Positions 1 through 5,495 of a stretch of DNA of 5,495 nt are shown here, one piece after another; position 1 is the first letter of the stretch, and each line of letters begins with the position of its first letter. Source of the DNA: Novosphingobium sp. (lineage in GTDB: Bacteria; Pseudomonadota; Alphaproteobacteria; Sphingomonadales; Sphingomonadaceae). The DNA is taken from NCBI GenBank assembly GCA_009885425.1, contig VFKS01000480.1, positions 1 to 5,495 of the forward strand, written 5' to 3'. The position numbers and the translations under genes were made by a program. A model generated the notes under the pieces. It did not search any database and was not told where the DNA came from. It was given only the letters and a program-made list of their open reading frames with translations.

Positions 1-378
1 AAGGAACGGACCGAATGGCACACCGTTGTTCTCAATTCGGACGGCCTCGTTGGCGTGGCCGAGCGCTACCTCAAAAAGGGCAGCAAGGTTTACATCGAAG
101 GCCAGCTGCGCACCCGCAAGTGGCAGGATGCCTCGGGCAATGACCGCTACAGCACCGAAATTTCGGTCGGCGGGATGCAGGGCGTGCTGACCATGCTCGA
201 TGGCGCTCCGGGCGGCGGCGCAGGTGGTTCGGGCGGCGGCGGTGGCGGAAGTTACGGCGGCGGTCAGCGCTCGGGCGGGGGAGACTTCGGCGGCGGTGCG
301 GGCGGCGGCCAGCGTTCCGGCGGCGGTGCACCCAGCGGCGGTTTCGCCGACGATCTGGATGATGACATCCCGTTCTGA
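1..378 (+). CDS. ssb: Single-stranded DNA-binding protein SSB (3' part, N-terminus outside window)
   Basis: SSB coats single-stranded DNA during replication, repair and recombination, and recruits partner proteins through its C-terminal tip. The frame is open from base 1, giving 125 visible residues. By comparison with E. coli SSB, roughly 50 N-terminal residues lie off the left edge. The visible part opens with the OB-fold segment [11 protein letters not shown], followed by [22 protein letters not shown] (strongly conserved SSB residues, including the DNA-stacking Trp positions) and DRYSTEI. After the fold, from about base 205, comes a roughly 45-residue linker made almost wholly of Gly with Ser, Ala, Gln and Arg; it contains two copies of GGGQRSGGG (bases 256-282 and 301-327). 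The protein ends [10 protein letters not shown], the acidic tip that binds repair proteins. GTG at 55 is an internal codon, not the start. Identification is secure; only the true start is unseen. Confidence 0.97.
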   Translation, partial: KERTEWHTVVLNSDGLVGVAERYLKKGSKVYIEGQLRTRKWQDASGNDRYSTEISVGGMQGVLTMLDGAPGGGAGGSGGGGGGSYGGGQRSGGGDFGGGAGGGQRSGGGAPSGGFADDLDDDIPF

Positions 379-404
379 TCGGGCGGCAGCGCCGAACGGC
401 CTAA

Positions 405-422
405 TGTAAAAACTCTTTGACA
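405..422. promoter_or_regulatory. Operator half-set 1: imperfect TGTAAA...TTGACA palindrome
   Basis: The 18-bp site TGTAAAAACTCTTTGACA is an imperfect inverted repeat: TGTAAA against TTGACA, with one mismatch in the arms. Its right arm is also the probable -35 hexamer of the promoter for the next gene. It matches the layout of the better palindrome at 437-454, with centres 32 bp apart, about three helical turns. I infer that it binds the XRE repressor encoded at 875-1072. Binding itself is not shown by the sequence. Confidence 0.6.
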
Positions 423-444
423 TATTCCGCGAGGAATGTAAAAA
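417..444 (+). promoter_or_regulatory. Sigma70-type promoter of the membrane protein/XRE operon
   Basis: The -35 box TTGACA (417-422) matches the consensus exactly. It is followed after 16 bp by TAAAAA (439-444), which matches 4 of 6 positions of TATAAT. Transcription would start near 451, leaving a leader of about 20 bases that carries the ribosome-binding site AAGGGAG (457-463), 7 bases before the ATG at 471. Both promoter boxes sit inside palindromic sites, so a bound repressor would directly block RNA polymerase. Confidence 0.6.
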
Positions 445-454
445 GAGTTTTACA
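437..454. promoter_or_regulatory. Operator half-set 2: perfect TGTAAAA-N4-TTTTACA palindrome
   Basis: The site is a perfect 7-bp inverted repeat around a 4-bp centre (AGAG). It extends to 9 bp per side if the flanking AA and TT (435-456) are counted. It covers the proposed -10 box. Sites 405-422 and 437-454 are also inverted relative to each other, so the 402-457 stretch could fold as one larger imperfect hairpin. No T-run follows, so I favour an operator pair over a terminator for ssb. Confidence 0.65.
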
Positions 455-470
455 TTAAGGGAGCCCCGCA

Positions 471-878
471 ATGGCGATCGAACAAACCTACCGAGTAAAA
501 ATGGTGAAACTGGCCCTGTTGGCTTTGCTCGTCGCCTCTGCGGCCGGAGCGGTCGGCGGGCATTTGCTCAATCTGGGCCCACCGGGCGAGAATTTCTGGC
601 TGGTATTTCCAGCTCTGCTGCTAGTTTTCGCAATCGGGTTTTGGGCTGTGCATCCGTGGTGGCGCAACCTCGACGATGTGCAAAGGACCGGCCACCTAGT
701 CGCCTGGTACTGGGGCGGGCAGGCCGGTGCGGTCATTGTCCTGGTGGCGCTGGTCGCCGCCACCGGCAAGCACAGCGCGTATTCGCTCGGCGGCCTGGCG
801 GTGTTTCTGGGCGAAGCGGTGGCTTTCGGGATCGCCTGGCTGATCTGGCGCTATCGCCTGCGCGGGCCGGTTGAATGA
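471..878 (+). CDS. Four-helix membrane protein of unknown function, partner of XRE regulator
   Basis: This is a 135-aa integral inner-membrane protein that I do not recognise as a named family. Four hydrophobic stretches are visible, at about residues 11-33, 42-61, 77-98 and 106-126. A Trp-rich loop ([14 protein letters not shown], about 61-74) lies between helices 2 and 3, and a short basic end (WRYRLRG) follows helix 4. The start at 471 is supported by AAGGGAG 7 bases upstream and by the promoter just before it. The last codons overlap the start of the XRE gene (ATGA), so the two are translated together and probably work together. Small membrane proteins paired with this XRE subclass are known (for example DUF2178-type pairs), but similarity to DUF2178 cannot be claimed here. 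A role in sensing, or as the regulated target, is inference. Confidence 0.85.
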   Translation: MAIEQTYRVKMVKLALLALLVASAAGAVGGHLLNLGPPGENFWLVFPALLLVFAIGFWAVHPWWRNLDDVQRTGHLVAWYWGGQAGAVIVLVALVAATGKHSAYSLGGLAVFLGEAVAFGIAWLIWRYRLRGPVE

Positions 879-1072
879 ACAATTGTCTGCGCGATCTGCG
901 CAAGGGGCGCGGTCTCAATCAGGCCGATCTGGCTGAAGCGCTGCAGGTTTCACGCCAGACGATTATCGCGATCGAGGCGGACAAATACGATCCCTCGCTG
1001 CCACTGGCCTATCGCTTGGCGGCCTACTTCGGGGTTCCGGTCGAAGAGTTGTTCTTCAACCCCTTTCGTTGA
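875..1072 (+). CDS. Small XRE-family helix-turn-helix transcriptional regulator
   Basis: This 65-aa DNA-binding protein is almost entirely one Cro/C1-type HTH domain. Helix 2 is QADLAEAL (about residues 16-23) and the recognition helix is SRQTIIAIE (26-34). Then comes [25 protein letters not shown], the hallmark of the minimal XRE subclass (about 65-70 aa) that has no separate ligand domain and usually dimerises through the domain itself. The ATG at 875 lies within the upstream stop context (4-bp ATGA overlap) and has only a weak ribosome-binding site, so translational coupling is likely. I infer that it represses its own operon through the TGTAAA palindromes at 405-454. It stops 4 bp from the end of the convergent YceD-family gene, leaving no room for a separate terminator. 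Confidence 0.93.
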   Translation: MNNCLRDLRKGRGLNQADLAEALQVSRQTIIAIEADKYDPSLPLAYRLAAYFGVPVEELFFNPFR

Positions 1073-1076
1073 TGGG

Positions 1077-1580
1077 TCAGTTGTCCTTCAACAAGCCCTT
1101 CAGCGCGGCAAAGGCCCCGCCTTCGGCTTCGTTCAGGATCCCGGCCTTGCGCCGGGCTTCCTTGGCGCCGGGGCCTTCGGCATAGAGGTCGATGCCGAGC
1201 GCCATGCCCTGCGCGATTGCCTCGCCCAGATCAAAGCGGGTGCCGTCCATCTCGATCTGGTCAAGATCGGCGGAGTCCAGTTCGACTTCCCCTTCGCTTG
1301 GCGGCAAGGCCGGGACGAAGTGCAGCGCTACCGGCTCGGCAATTTTTGTGGGCAGGTCATCGCCCGATACCGCGCAGCTTTGCACCACTTGGGCTTCCAA
1401 TCGCCCGGTTGCGCGCACCGTCGGCCCGTCGGCTACCATCGTCACGCGGGCCGACAGGCGCTTCACCGCCACCAGTCCGAACCGCTTGGCCAGCGCGGCG
1501 CATTCGGCTTCGTTGGCTTCAACCAGCTGCGCTCCTGTAGGCAGCCGGGCGGCATCGAACAGGCGGGCAAACTCGCTCAT
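1077..1580 (-). CDS. YceD/DUF177-family protein
   Basis: This 167-aa cytosolic protein is of the DUF177 (YceD) family. In E. coli and plants the family is linked to 23S rRNA accumulation and ribosome assembly, but the biochemistry is poorly defined. The family pattern is visible: a central VVQSCAVSGDDLP segment with the conserved Cys (C69), then an acidic stretch (EGEVELDSADLDQIEMDG, about 97-113), then FDLGEAIAQGMALGIDLY (116-133) and the C-terminal FAALKGLL. The ATG at 1580 overlaps the stop of the upstream chaperone gene by 4 bp (ATGA), with AGGTAA 9 bases before it. In many bacteria this gene precedes rpmF and plsX. Here it is followed instead by the convergent XRE gene, so that linkage is absent. 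Family assignment is firm; the exact role is inferred. Confidence 0.9.
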   Translation of the reverse strand: MSEFARLFDAARLPTGAQLVEANEAECAALAKRFGLVAVKRLSARVTMVADGPTVRATGRLEAQVVQSCAVSGDDLPTKIAEPVALHFVPALPPSEGEVELDSADLDQIEMDGTRFDLGEAIAQGMALGIDLYAEGPGAKEARRKAGILNEAEGGAFAALKGLLKDN

Positions 1581-2095
1581 CGCGCAATCTTACCTGCAAG
1601 CAGTTCGTCGTCGCTCAGCCTGGCCAGAGCAGCAGTCAACACCCGCATTTCGCTGGCAACAGCGGCCGGATTGCCGTTCTCGCCAAAAGTCAGATTGCGA
1701 TCGACTGCGGCGATCAGAGCCGCATCTTCGTTTTCTGCCAGTCCTGTTCGAAAGGCCTCGATCCGCCCGCCCAGCGCGCCCATCAGCTTTCCGATCTGCT
1801 TGCCGACGCTCAGATCGCCGATCCCGCTCTGGCGCAATTGGCCGTCCATATCGTTCACGAACAGCTCGGTCAGCCGCCCGGATGGCGCACTGAGCGCGGG
1901 ATCGCGCTCCATCCGGAGCATTACCAGTGCCAGCACCAGCGTGATCGCATCGAACCGGCCGGGGACGCTATCGGCGATCCCGCCGCGCGCATACCAATCC
2001 GGCTCGCGGGCAATTTCGACCACTTTGAGCCACAACGGGCGGACCTGCTCTTGCGCGGGATCGGGCCGGCCAAGCAGGCGATTGAGTAGCGACAT
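1577..2095 (-). CDS. Ubiquinol-cytochrome c chaperone (CBP3/UQCC1-like)
   Basis: This 172-aa protein belongs to the family of mitochondrial Cbp3/UQCC1, which assists assembly of cytochrome b into the bc1 complex (complex III). The bacterial members are presumed to do the same at the inner membrane. Family features are PDWYARGGIADSVPGRFD (about residues 32-49), a Leu-rich helix (ITLVLALVMLRM, 51-62) and the signature run that begins LTELFVNDMDGQLRQ (75-89), continues GIGDLSVGKQIGKL (91-104) and ends ALGGR (107-111). There is no signal peptide. The start at 2095 has AAAGG about 8 bases upstream. It is the first gene of a two-gene operon with the YceD-family gene (4-bp overlap) and is divergent from bamE, an arrangement common in alphaproteobacteria. 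The direct role is known from mitochondrial homologues and is inferred here. Confidence 0.9.
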   Translation of the reverse strand: MSLLNRLLGRPDPAQEQVRPLWLKVVEIAREPDWYARGGIADSVPGRFDAITLVLALVMLRMERDPALSAPSGRLTELFVNDMDGQLRQSGIGDLSVGKQIGKLMGALGGRIEAFRTGLAENEDAALIAAVDRNLTFGENGNPAAVASEMRVLTAALARLSDDELLAGKIAR

Positions 2096-2145
2096 CGACA
2101 GCGCCTTTCATCCATTCAGGGGGCATTAAAGCCGCGGCCCCCATC

Positions 2146-2166
2146 GCCCGCCATTGCACGGCGGGC
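2146..2166. repeat. GC-rich stem-loop in the divergent chaperone/bamE spacer
   Basis: GCCCGCC (2146-2152) and GGCGGGC (2160-2166) are perfect 7-bp complements around a 7-base loop, in the 152-bp spacer between two divergent starts. There is no T-run on either side, so it does not look like an intrinsic terminator. It could lie in a leader RNA or overlap a promoter. On the minus strand, TTTAAT (2130-2125) is a good -10 candidate for the chaperone operon, but no convincing -35 pairs with it. I could not find a clear promoter for bamE in this spacer. Confidence 0.35.
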
Positions 2167-2247
2167 CAAGGCGGCCTAAGGCTGGCGGCGATAGATCAAA
2201 GGGGCGGCGCGGGCAATCCTGCGGCTGCCGGACGGAGCGACACTAAG

Positions 2248-2730
2248 ATGCCGAAAATGCCTAGGATGCCGGTTAAGGGACGTATTGCGACTGTGGTTTT
2301 GACGGCACTGGCGCTGTCGGCTTGCGCCTCGATCAAGGATCATCGCGGCTATTTGGTCGATTTCCCGCTGCTCGATTCGGTCCAGCCCGGGATCGACAAC
2401 CAGATGTCGGTCGAACGGATGCTCGGTCGGCCCAGCTTCATCAGCCAATATGGCGCGAAGGACTGGTACTATATTTCGACCAACACCCGCCAGGCCGCCT
2501 TCGGGCGGCCCAAGCCGCACGAGCAGCTGTTGGTGCGGATCGCCTTTGACGCCAAGGGCAACGTGGCTGCGGTTACCCGCAGCGGCATGGAAACGGTCGC
2601 GAACATCAACCCCGATGGCGACAAGACCCCGACGCTGGGGCGTGAGCGCACCTTCCTCGAAGACCTGTTCGGCAATATCGGCCAGGTCGGCGCTGGCGGC
2701 GGCGGTGCTGCCGGGCCCAACGGCAGCTAG
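2248..2730 (+). CDS. bamE: Outer membrane protein assembly factor BamE (lipoprotein)
   Basis: BamE is a small lipoprotein of the BAM complex, which folds beta-barrel proteins into the outer membrane. The 160-aa product starts with a basic N-region (MPKMPRMPVKGR), then a hydrophobic core and the lipobox LSAC, so Cys26 would be lipidated and become the mature N-terminus. The SmpA/OmlA-type domain follows: VQPGIDNQMSVERMLGRPSFI (about residues 45-65), DWYYIST (72-78), LLVRIAFDAKGNVAAV (94-109), and the alpha-type end TPTLGRERTFLEDLFGNIGQVG (127-148). A Gly-rich tail closes the protein. Met1, Met4 and Met7 could all serve as starts; the ATG at 2248 is best because GGAG lies 10 bases upstream. The gene is divergent from the complex III chaperone and 58 bp ahead of hslV. 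That spacer carries its own promoter-like sequence, so co-transcription with hslVU is not required. Confidence 0.93.
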   Translation: MPKMPRMPVKGRIATVVLTALALSACASIKDHRGYLVDFPLLDSVQPGIDNQMSVERMLGRPSFISQYGAKDWYYISTNTRQAAFGRPKPHEQLLVRIAFDAKGNVAAVTRSGMETVANINPDGDKTPTLGRERTFLEDLFGNIGQVGAGGGGAAGPNGS

Positions 2731-2753
2731 CCTCACTTGAGCGTGTTGAAGGA

Positions 2754-2781
2754 TTGAACGGGGCGGGATCGAACATATATC
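2754..2781 (+). promoter_or_regulatory. Candidate hslVU promoter placing the transcript start at the ATG
   Basis: TTGAAC (2754-2759) is separated by 16 bp from TATATC (2776-2781), inside the A/T-rich run ACATATAT that stands out in GC-rich surroundings. A start 7 bases after the -10 box would fall at about 2788-2789, the A of the hslV ATG. No purine-rich ribosome-binding site lies between box and ATG, which fits a leaderless mRNA. The ATTGAA...ACATAT arrangement could also be read as a heat-shock (RpoH-type) promoter, which would suit hslVU, but the match is only partial. Confidence 0.5.
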
Positions 2782-2788
2782 CCGCTTC

Positions 2789-3348
<560 letters not shown>

Positions 3349-3352
<4 letters not shown>

Positions 3353-4650
3353 CCGACAACCTAACCCCCAAAGCTATCGTCAAGGCGCTCGACGAACATA
3401 TCGTCGGGCAGGCCGATGCCAAGAAAGCCGTCGCGGTTGCCCTGCGCAATCGCTGGCGGCGCCAGCGCCTGCCGGCCGAACTGCGCGACGAGGTGACGCC
3501 CAAGAACATCCTGATGATCGGGCCGACGGGCTGCGGCAAGACCGAGATTTCGCGGCGGCTGGCCAAGCTGGCCGATGCGCCGTTTATCAAGGTTGAGGCG
3601 ACCAAGTTCACCGAGGTTGGTTATGTCGGCCGCGATGTCGAGCAGATCGCGCGCGATCTGGCCGAAGAAGCGATCCGGCTGGAGAAAGACCGCCGCCGTG
3701 AAGCCGTGCGCGAAGCGGCCGAGAAGGCAGCGATGGACCGGCTGCTCAAGGCTTTGGTCGGCGATGGCGCTTCCGAAGCGACCCGCGAGGCGTTTCGCCA
3801 GCGGATCGCCGAAAAGGCGCTCGACGATACCGAAGTTGAGATTGAGGTGGAGGATACGCCCAGCGGCGGGATGGATATTCCGGGAATGCCCGGCGGGATC
3901 GGGATGATCAATCTGTCCGAAATGATGGGCAAGGCGCTCGGCAAGCAGGCGCTCAAAAAGCGCAAACTGAAAGTGCCCGAGGCCTGGACCAAGCTGGTCG
4001 ACGAAGAAGCCGAAAAGCGGATGGACCAGGACGATGTCGCCCGCGTGGCGCTGGCCAATGCCGAAACCAACGGGATCGTATTTCTGGACGAGATCGACAA
4101 GATCGCGGTCAGCGACGTGCGCGGCGGTTCGGTCAGCCGCGAAGGGGTCCAGCGTGATCTGCTGCCGTTGATTGAGGGCACCACCGTCGCGACCAAATAC
4201 GGCTCGATGAAAACCGACCACGTGCTGTTCATTGCCAGCGGCGCGTTCCATGTTGCCAAGCCCAGCGATCTGCTGCCCGAATTGCAGGGCCGCCTGCCGA
4301 TCCGGGTCGAACTGAAAGCGCTGACCGAGGACGATTTCGTCCGGATACTGAGTGAGACCAAGGCCAATCTGGTCGAGCAATATTGTGCGCTGCTCGGCAC
4401 CGAAAAAGTGACGCTCGATTTCACCCCCGGTGCGATCCGCGCGGTCGCCCGGATCGCCTGCCAAGTCAACGAGGCGCTCGAAAACATCGGCGCGCGGCGG
4501 CTCCAGACGGTGATGGAGCGCTTGCTCGAAGAACTGAGCTTTGAAGCTGAGGACCGCGGCGGTGAGAGTGTGACGATTGATGAGGCTTATGTCAGCGAAC
4601 GGCTGGCCGGGCTGGCGAAGGACACCGATCTGTCGAAGTATATCTTGTAG
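3349..4650 (+). CDS. hslU: ATP-dependent protease ATPase subunit HslU (ClpY)
   Basis: HslU is the AAA+ unfoldase that feeds substrates into HslV. The 433-aa product, close to the usual length, is complete. It has the N-terminal [25 protein letters not shown], Walker A GPTGCGKT (58-65) and the pore loop GYVG (91-94). The substrate-facing I-domain (about 110-230) is rich in Glu/Arg and has a short Gly/Met segment ([14 protein letters not shown]). Walker B is IVFLDEID (243-250), sensor 1 is around FIASGAFH (294-301), the arginine-finger region is GRLPIR (314-319) and sensor 2 is GARRL (381-385). The C-terminal tail DLSKYIL inserts into HslV to activate it. Translation starts at GTG 3349, overlapping the hslV stop by 4 bp, with GAGGTGA upstream. 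No recognisable T-run terminator follows the stop; the 51-bp gap contains a LexA-like site instead. Confidence 0.98.
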
Positions 4651-4660
4651 CACGATAAAT

Positions 4661-4675
4661 GTTCGCTTAATGTTC
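4661..4675 (+). promoter_or_regulatory. Candidate LexA (SOS) box GTTC-N7-GTTC before the GFA gene
   Basis: GTTC (4661-4664), seven bases, then GTTC (4672-4675) is exactly the direct-repeat operator used by LexA in alphaproteobacteria. It lies in the only 51 bp between hslU and the GFA gene, 26 bp before the GFA start, where a bound repressor would block transcription. The inner bases are A/T-leaning (GCTTAAT), as in many such sites, but the right flank is CCC rather than the usual T/A. I see no strong -35/-10 pair beside it, so the regulated promoter is not defined. Confidence 0.45.
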
Positions 4676-4701
4676 CCACCGAATCGAATGGGAGAACGGC
4701 A

Positions 4702-5112
4702 ATGAAACTGTCGGGCGGGTGCCAGTGCGGCGCGGTGCGTTATTCGGTTGAGGGTGAGCCGCAGCACGTTGCGCTGTGCCACTGCGCCGATTGCCGCAAA
4801 AGCGCGGGCGCGCCGATGGTAAGTTGGGCGGCCTTTGCCGAGCAGGAGTTCACGCTCGAGCAGGGTAAACTGACGACGTTCAATTCTTCTGGCTCGGCGT
4901 TGCGCAGTTTCTGCCCGAAATGCGGAACCGGGATTGCCTATCGCAACGCGGAATATCTGCCGGGCATCGTCGATATCCAATCTGTCACGCTCGATGATCC
5001 TGGGGCGTTGCCCGCTGGCGCGCACATTCAGGTGGCAGAACGGATCGGCTGGATGGAAACGGCGCACGAGTTGCCAGTGTTCCAGCGTTATCCGGGGATG
5101 CCGGAGGGGTAG
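4702..5112 (+). CDS. GFA-family (glutathione-dependent formaldehyde-activating enzyme-like) zinc protein
   Basis: This 136-aa protein has the Mss4-like zinc fold of the GFA/CENP-V family. The seven zinc-binding cysteines of Gfa are all present: C7 and C9 (GGCQCGAVRY) with C71 and C74 (CPKCGTGI) form the structural site, and C26, C28 and C31 (CHCADCRKSAG) form the second site. In Paracoccus, Gfa was described as speeding the reaction of glutathione with formaldehyde, but family members are numerous and most have unknown substrates, so no reaction is assigned here. There are no membrane segments and no signal peptide. The start is set by GGGAG (4690-4694), 7 bases before the ATG. The gene is monocistronic by spacing and has a possible LexA box upstream. 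The family is sure; the function is open. Confidence 0.93.
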   Translation: MKLSGGCQCGAVRYSVEGEPQHVALCHCADCRKSAGAPMVSWAAFAEQEFTLEQGKLTTFNSSGSALRSFCPKCGTGIAYRNAEYLPGIVDIQSVTLDDPGALPAGAHIQVAERIGWMETAHELPVFQRYPGMPEG

Positions 5113-5143
5113 GGGTGCAATGCGAGGTTCGCCTCAGTCGCTC

Positions 5144-5234
5144 TGGATTGCTTCGCTGCGCTCGCAATGACGAAAGTACTTTGTATCCGTGTCCCACTTC
5201 GTCATTGCGAGAAGCGTAGCGACGAACCAATCCA
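5144..5234. repeat. Large imperfect palindrome (dispersed REP/MITE-like intergenic repeat)
   Basis: The left arm (5144-5177) reads TGGATTG...CTCGCAATGACGAAAGT. The right arm (5196-5234) is its imperfect complement, ACTTCGTCATTGCGAG...CAATCCA, around an 18-bp A/T-richer centre. The inner 16 bp of the arms pair almost perfectly (one extra A on the left) and the outer 7 bp (TGGATTG/CAATCCA) pair exactly. The middle differs, the right arm being about 5 bp longer. I recognise the TCGTCATTGCGAG...AGC.A..CAATCC motif as one that recurs in intergenic regions of many bacterial genomes. It fills the spacer between the GFA and DUF1737 genes, and an RNA hairpin here could end GFA transcription. Reading frames through it are not genes. 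Confidence 0.8.
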
Positions 5235-5289
5235 AAGTTGCCTCACACAGAACTGGTCTTCCACCCGAGCCTTGGTGTAACCTTAAATC

Positions 5290-5487
5290 ATGCAAACCCC
5301 CGAAGACAAACCGATCTACCGCCTGCTCACCGGCAAGGACGACCGCGCCTTTTGCGAGCGGGTGTCCGAAGCGCTCGAACAGGGCTGGCGGCTCTATGGC
5401 TCGCCCAGCATGGTCTGGGACGAAGGGCACCTGTGCATCAAAGTGTCGCAGGCCGTGGTCTGGCATGAAGCGGATGTGGTGAAGTAA
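5290..5487 (+). CDS. DUF1737-domain small protein
   Basis: This 65-aa soluble protein fits the DUF1737 pattern: IYRLLTGKDDRAFCERVSEALEQGWRLYGSPSM (about residues 9-41), then a short strand and SQAVVW (53-58). The family has no established function. The ATG at 5290 starts just before the conserved domain, as is usual. No Shine-Dalgarno sequence precedes it (the upstream bases are AACCTTAAATC). TAACCT (5278-5283) could act as a -10 box that would start the RNA at about the ATG, but no good -35 is visible. The gene is complete, with the stop at 5485-5487, and is isolated from GFA by the palindrome. Confidence 0.88.
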   Translation: MQTPEDKPIYRLLTGKDDRAFCERVSEALEQGWRLYGSPSMVWDEGHLCIKVSQAVVWHEADVVK

Positions 5488-5495
5488 CTCACTCC

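Noticed and set aside
55..57. GTG at 55 as the start of a 107-aa protein
   Set aside because: The frame is open upstream to base 1 and encodes the conserved SSB segment [11 protein letters not shown], so the GTG is an internal Val codon of a gene cut by the window edge.
402..457. Reading the large inverted repeat after ssb as an intrinsic terminator
   Set aside because: The stem is A/T-rich with mismatches and lacks a following T-run, while a consensus -35 and two palindromic operators fit the same bases better. A minor role in termination cannot be excluded.
1320..2129. A 269-codon plus-strand frame opposite the YceD-family and chaperone genes
   Set aside because: Both minus-strand genes show family signatures and an ATGA coupling. 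The plus-strand product is Arg/Ser/Pro-rich low-information sequence typical of a shadow frame.
3361..5067. A 568-codon open frame on the minus strand across hslU and the GFA gene
   Set aside because: It lies opposite two securely identified genes, and its protein shows no recognisable family features. In GC-rich DNA with strong codon bias, the reverse frame often lacks stops. It is a shadow frame.
5134..5466. Minus-strand frame of 110 codons including the peptide HCERSEAIQ
   Set aside because: This peptide and the sister one in another frame (SLRAQRSNP) are translations of the palindromic repeat, which commonly create false genes in bacterial annotations. The rest is antisense to the DUF1737 gene.

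Overview
The window looks like an ordinary, GC-rich, gene-dense piece of an alphaproteobacterial chromosome, most likely from the Sphingomonadales (Erythrobacter/Novosphingobium-like). This placement is inferred from four things: the protein style, an HslV with an N-terminal propeptide, an alpha-type complex III chaperone beside a YceD-family gene and bamE, and the genomic palindrome near the right end. No taxonomic search was possible.

Layout from left to right. Positions 1-378 hold the 3' part of ssb (single-stranded DNA-binding protein), with a long Gly-rich linker and the conserved acidic DDDIPF tip. Positions 402-1072 hold a compact autoregulation-type module: a promoter carrying two copies of a TGTAAA/TTTACA palindrome, then a four-helix membrane protein of unknown function, overlapped by 4 bp by a 65-aa XRE-type repressor. 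The repressor stops 4 bp from the end of a convergent minus-strand pair, a YceD-like (DUF177) gene and a ubiquinol-cytochrome c chaperone, translated from 2095 down to 1077. A 152-bp divergent spacer separates that pair from the lipoprotein gene bamE (2248-2730). Next comes the heat-shock protease operon hslV-hslU (2789-4650), coupled by a 4-bp GTGA overlap. After a 51-bp gap with a candidate LexA box lies a GFA-family zinc protein gene (4702-5112). A roughly 90-bp imperfect palindrome of the dispersed chromosomal type follows, and a small DUF1737 protein gene (5290-5487) closes the window.

Functionally these are mostly housekeeping genes: DNA replication and repair (ssb), respiratory complex III assembly, rRNA/ribosome-linked DUF177, outer-membrane assembly (bamE) and cytosolic protein quality control (HslVU). 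They do not form one pathway. I see no mobile element, CRISPR array, RNA gene or defence island. The least explained parts are the membrane-protein/XRE module with its paired operators, the apparently leaderless hslV start, the GTTC-N7-GTTC site before the GFA gene, and the palindrome at 5144-5234.
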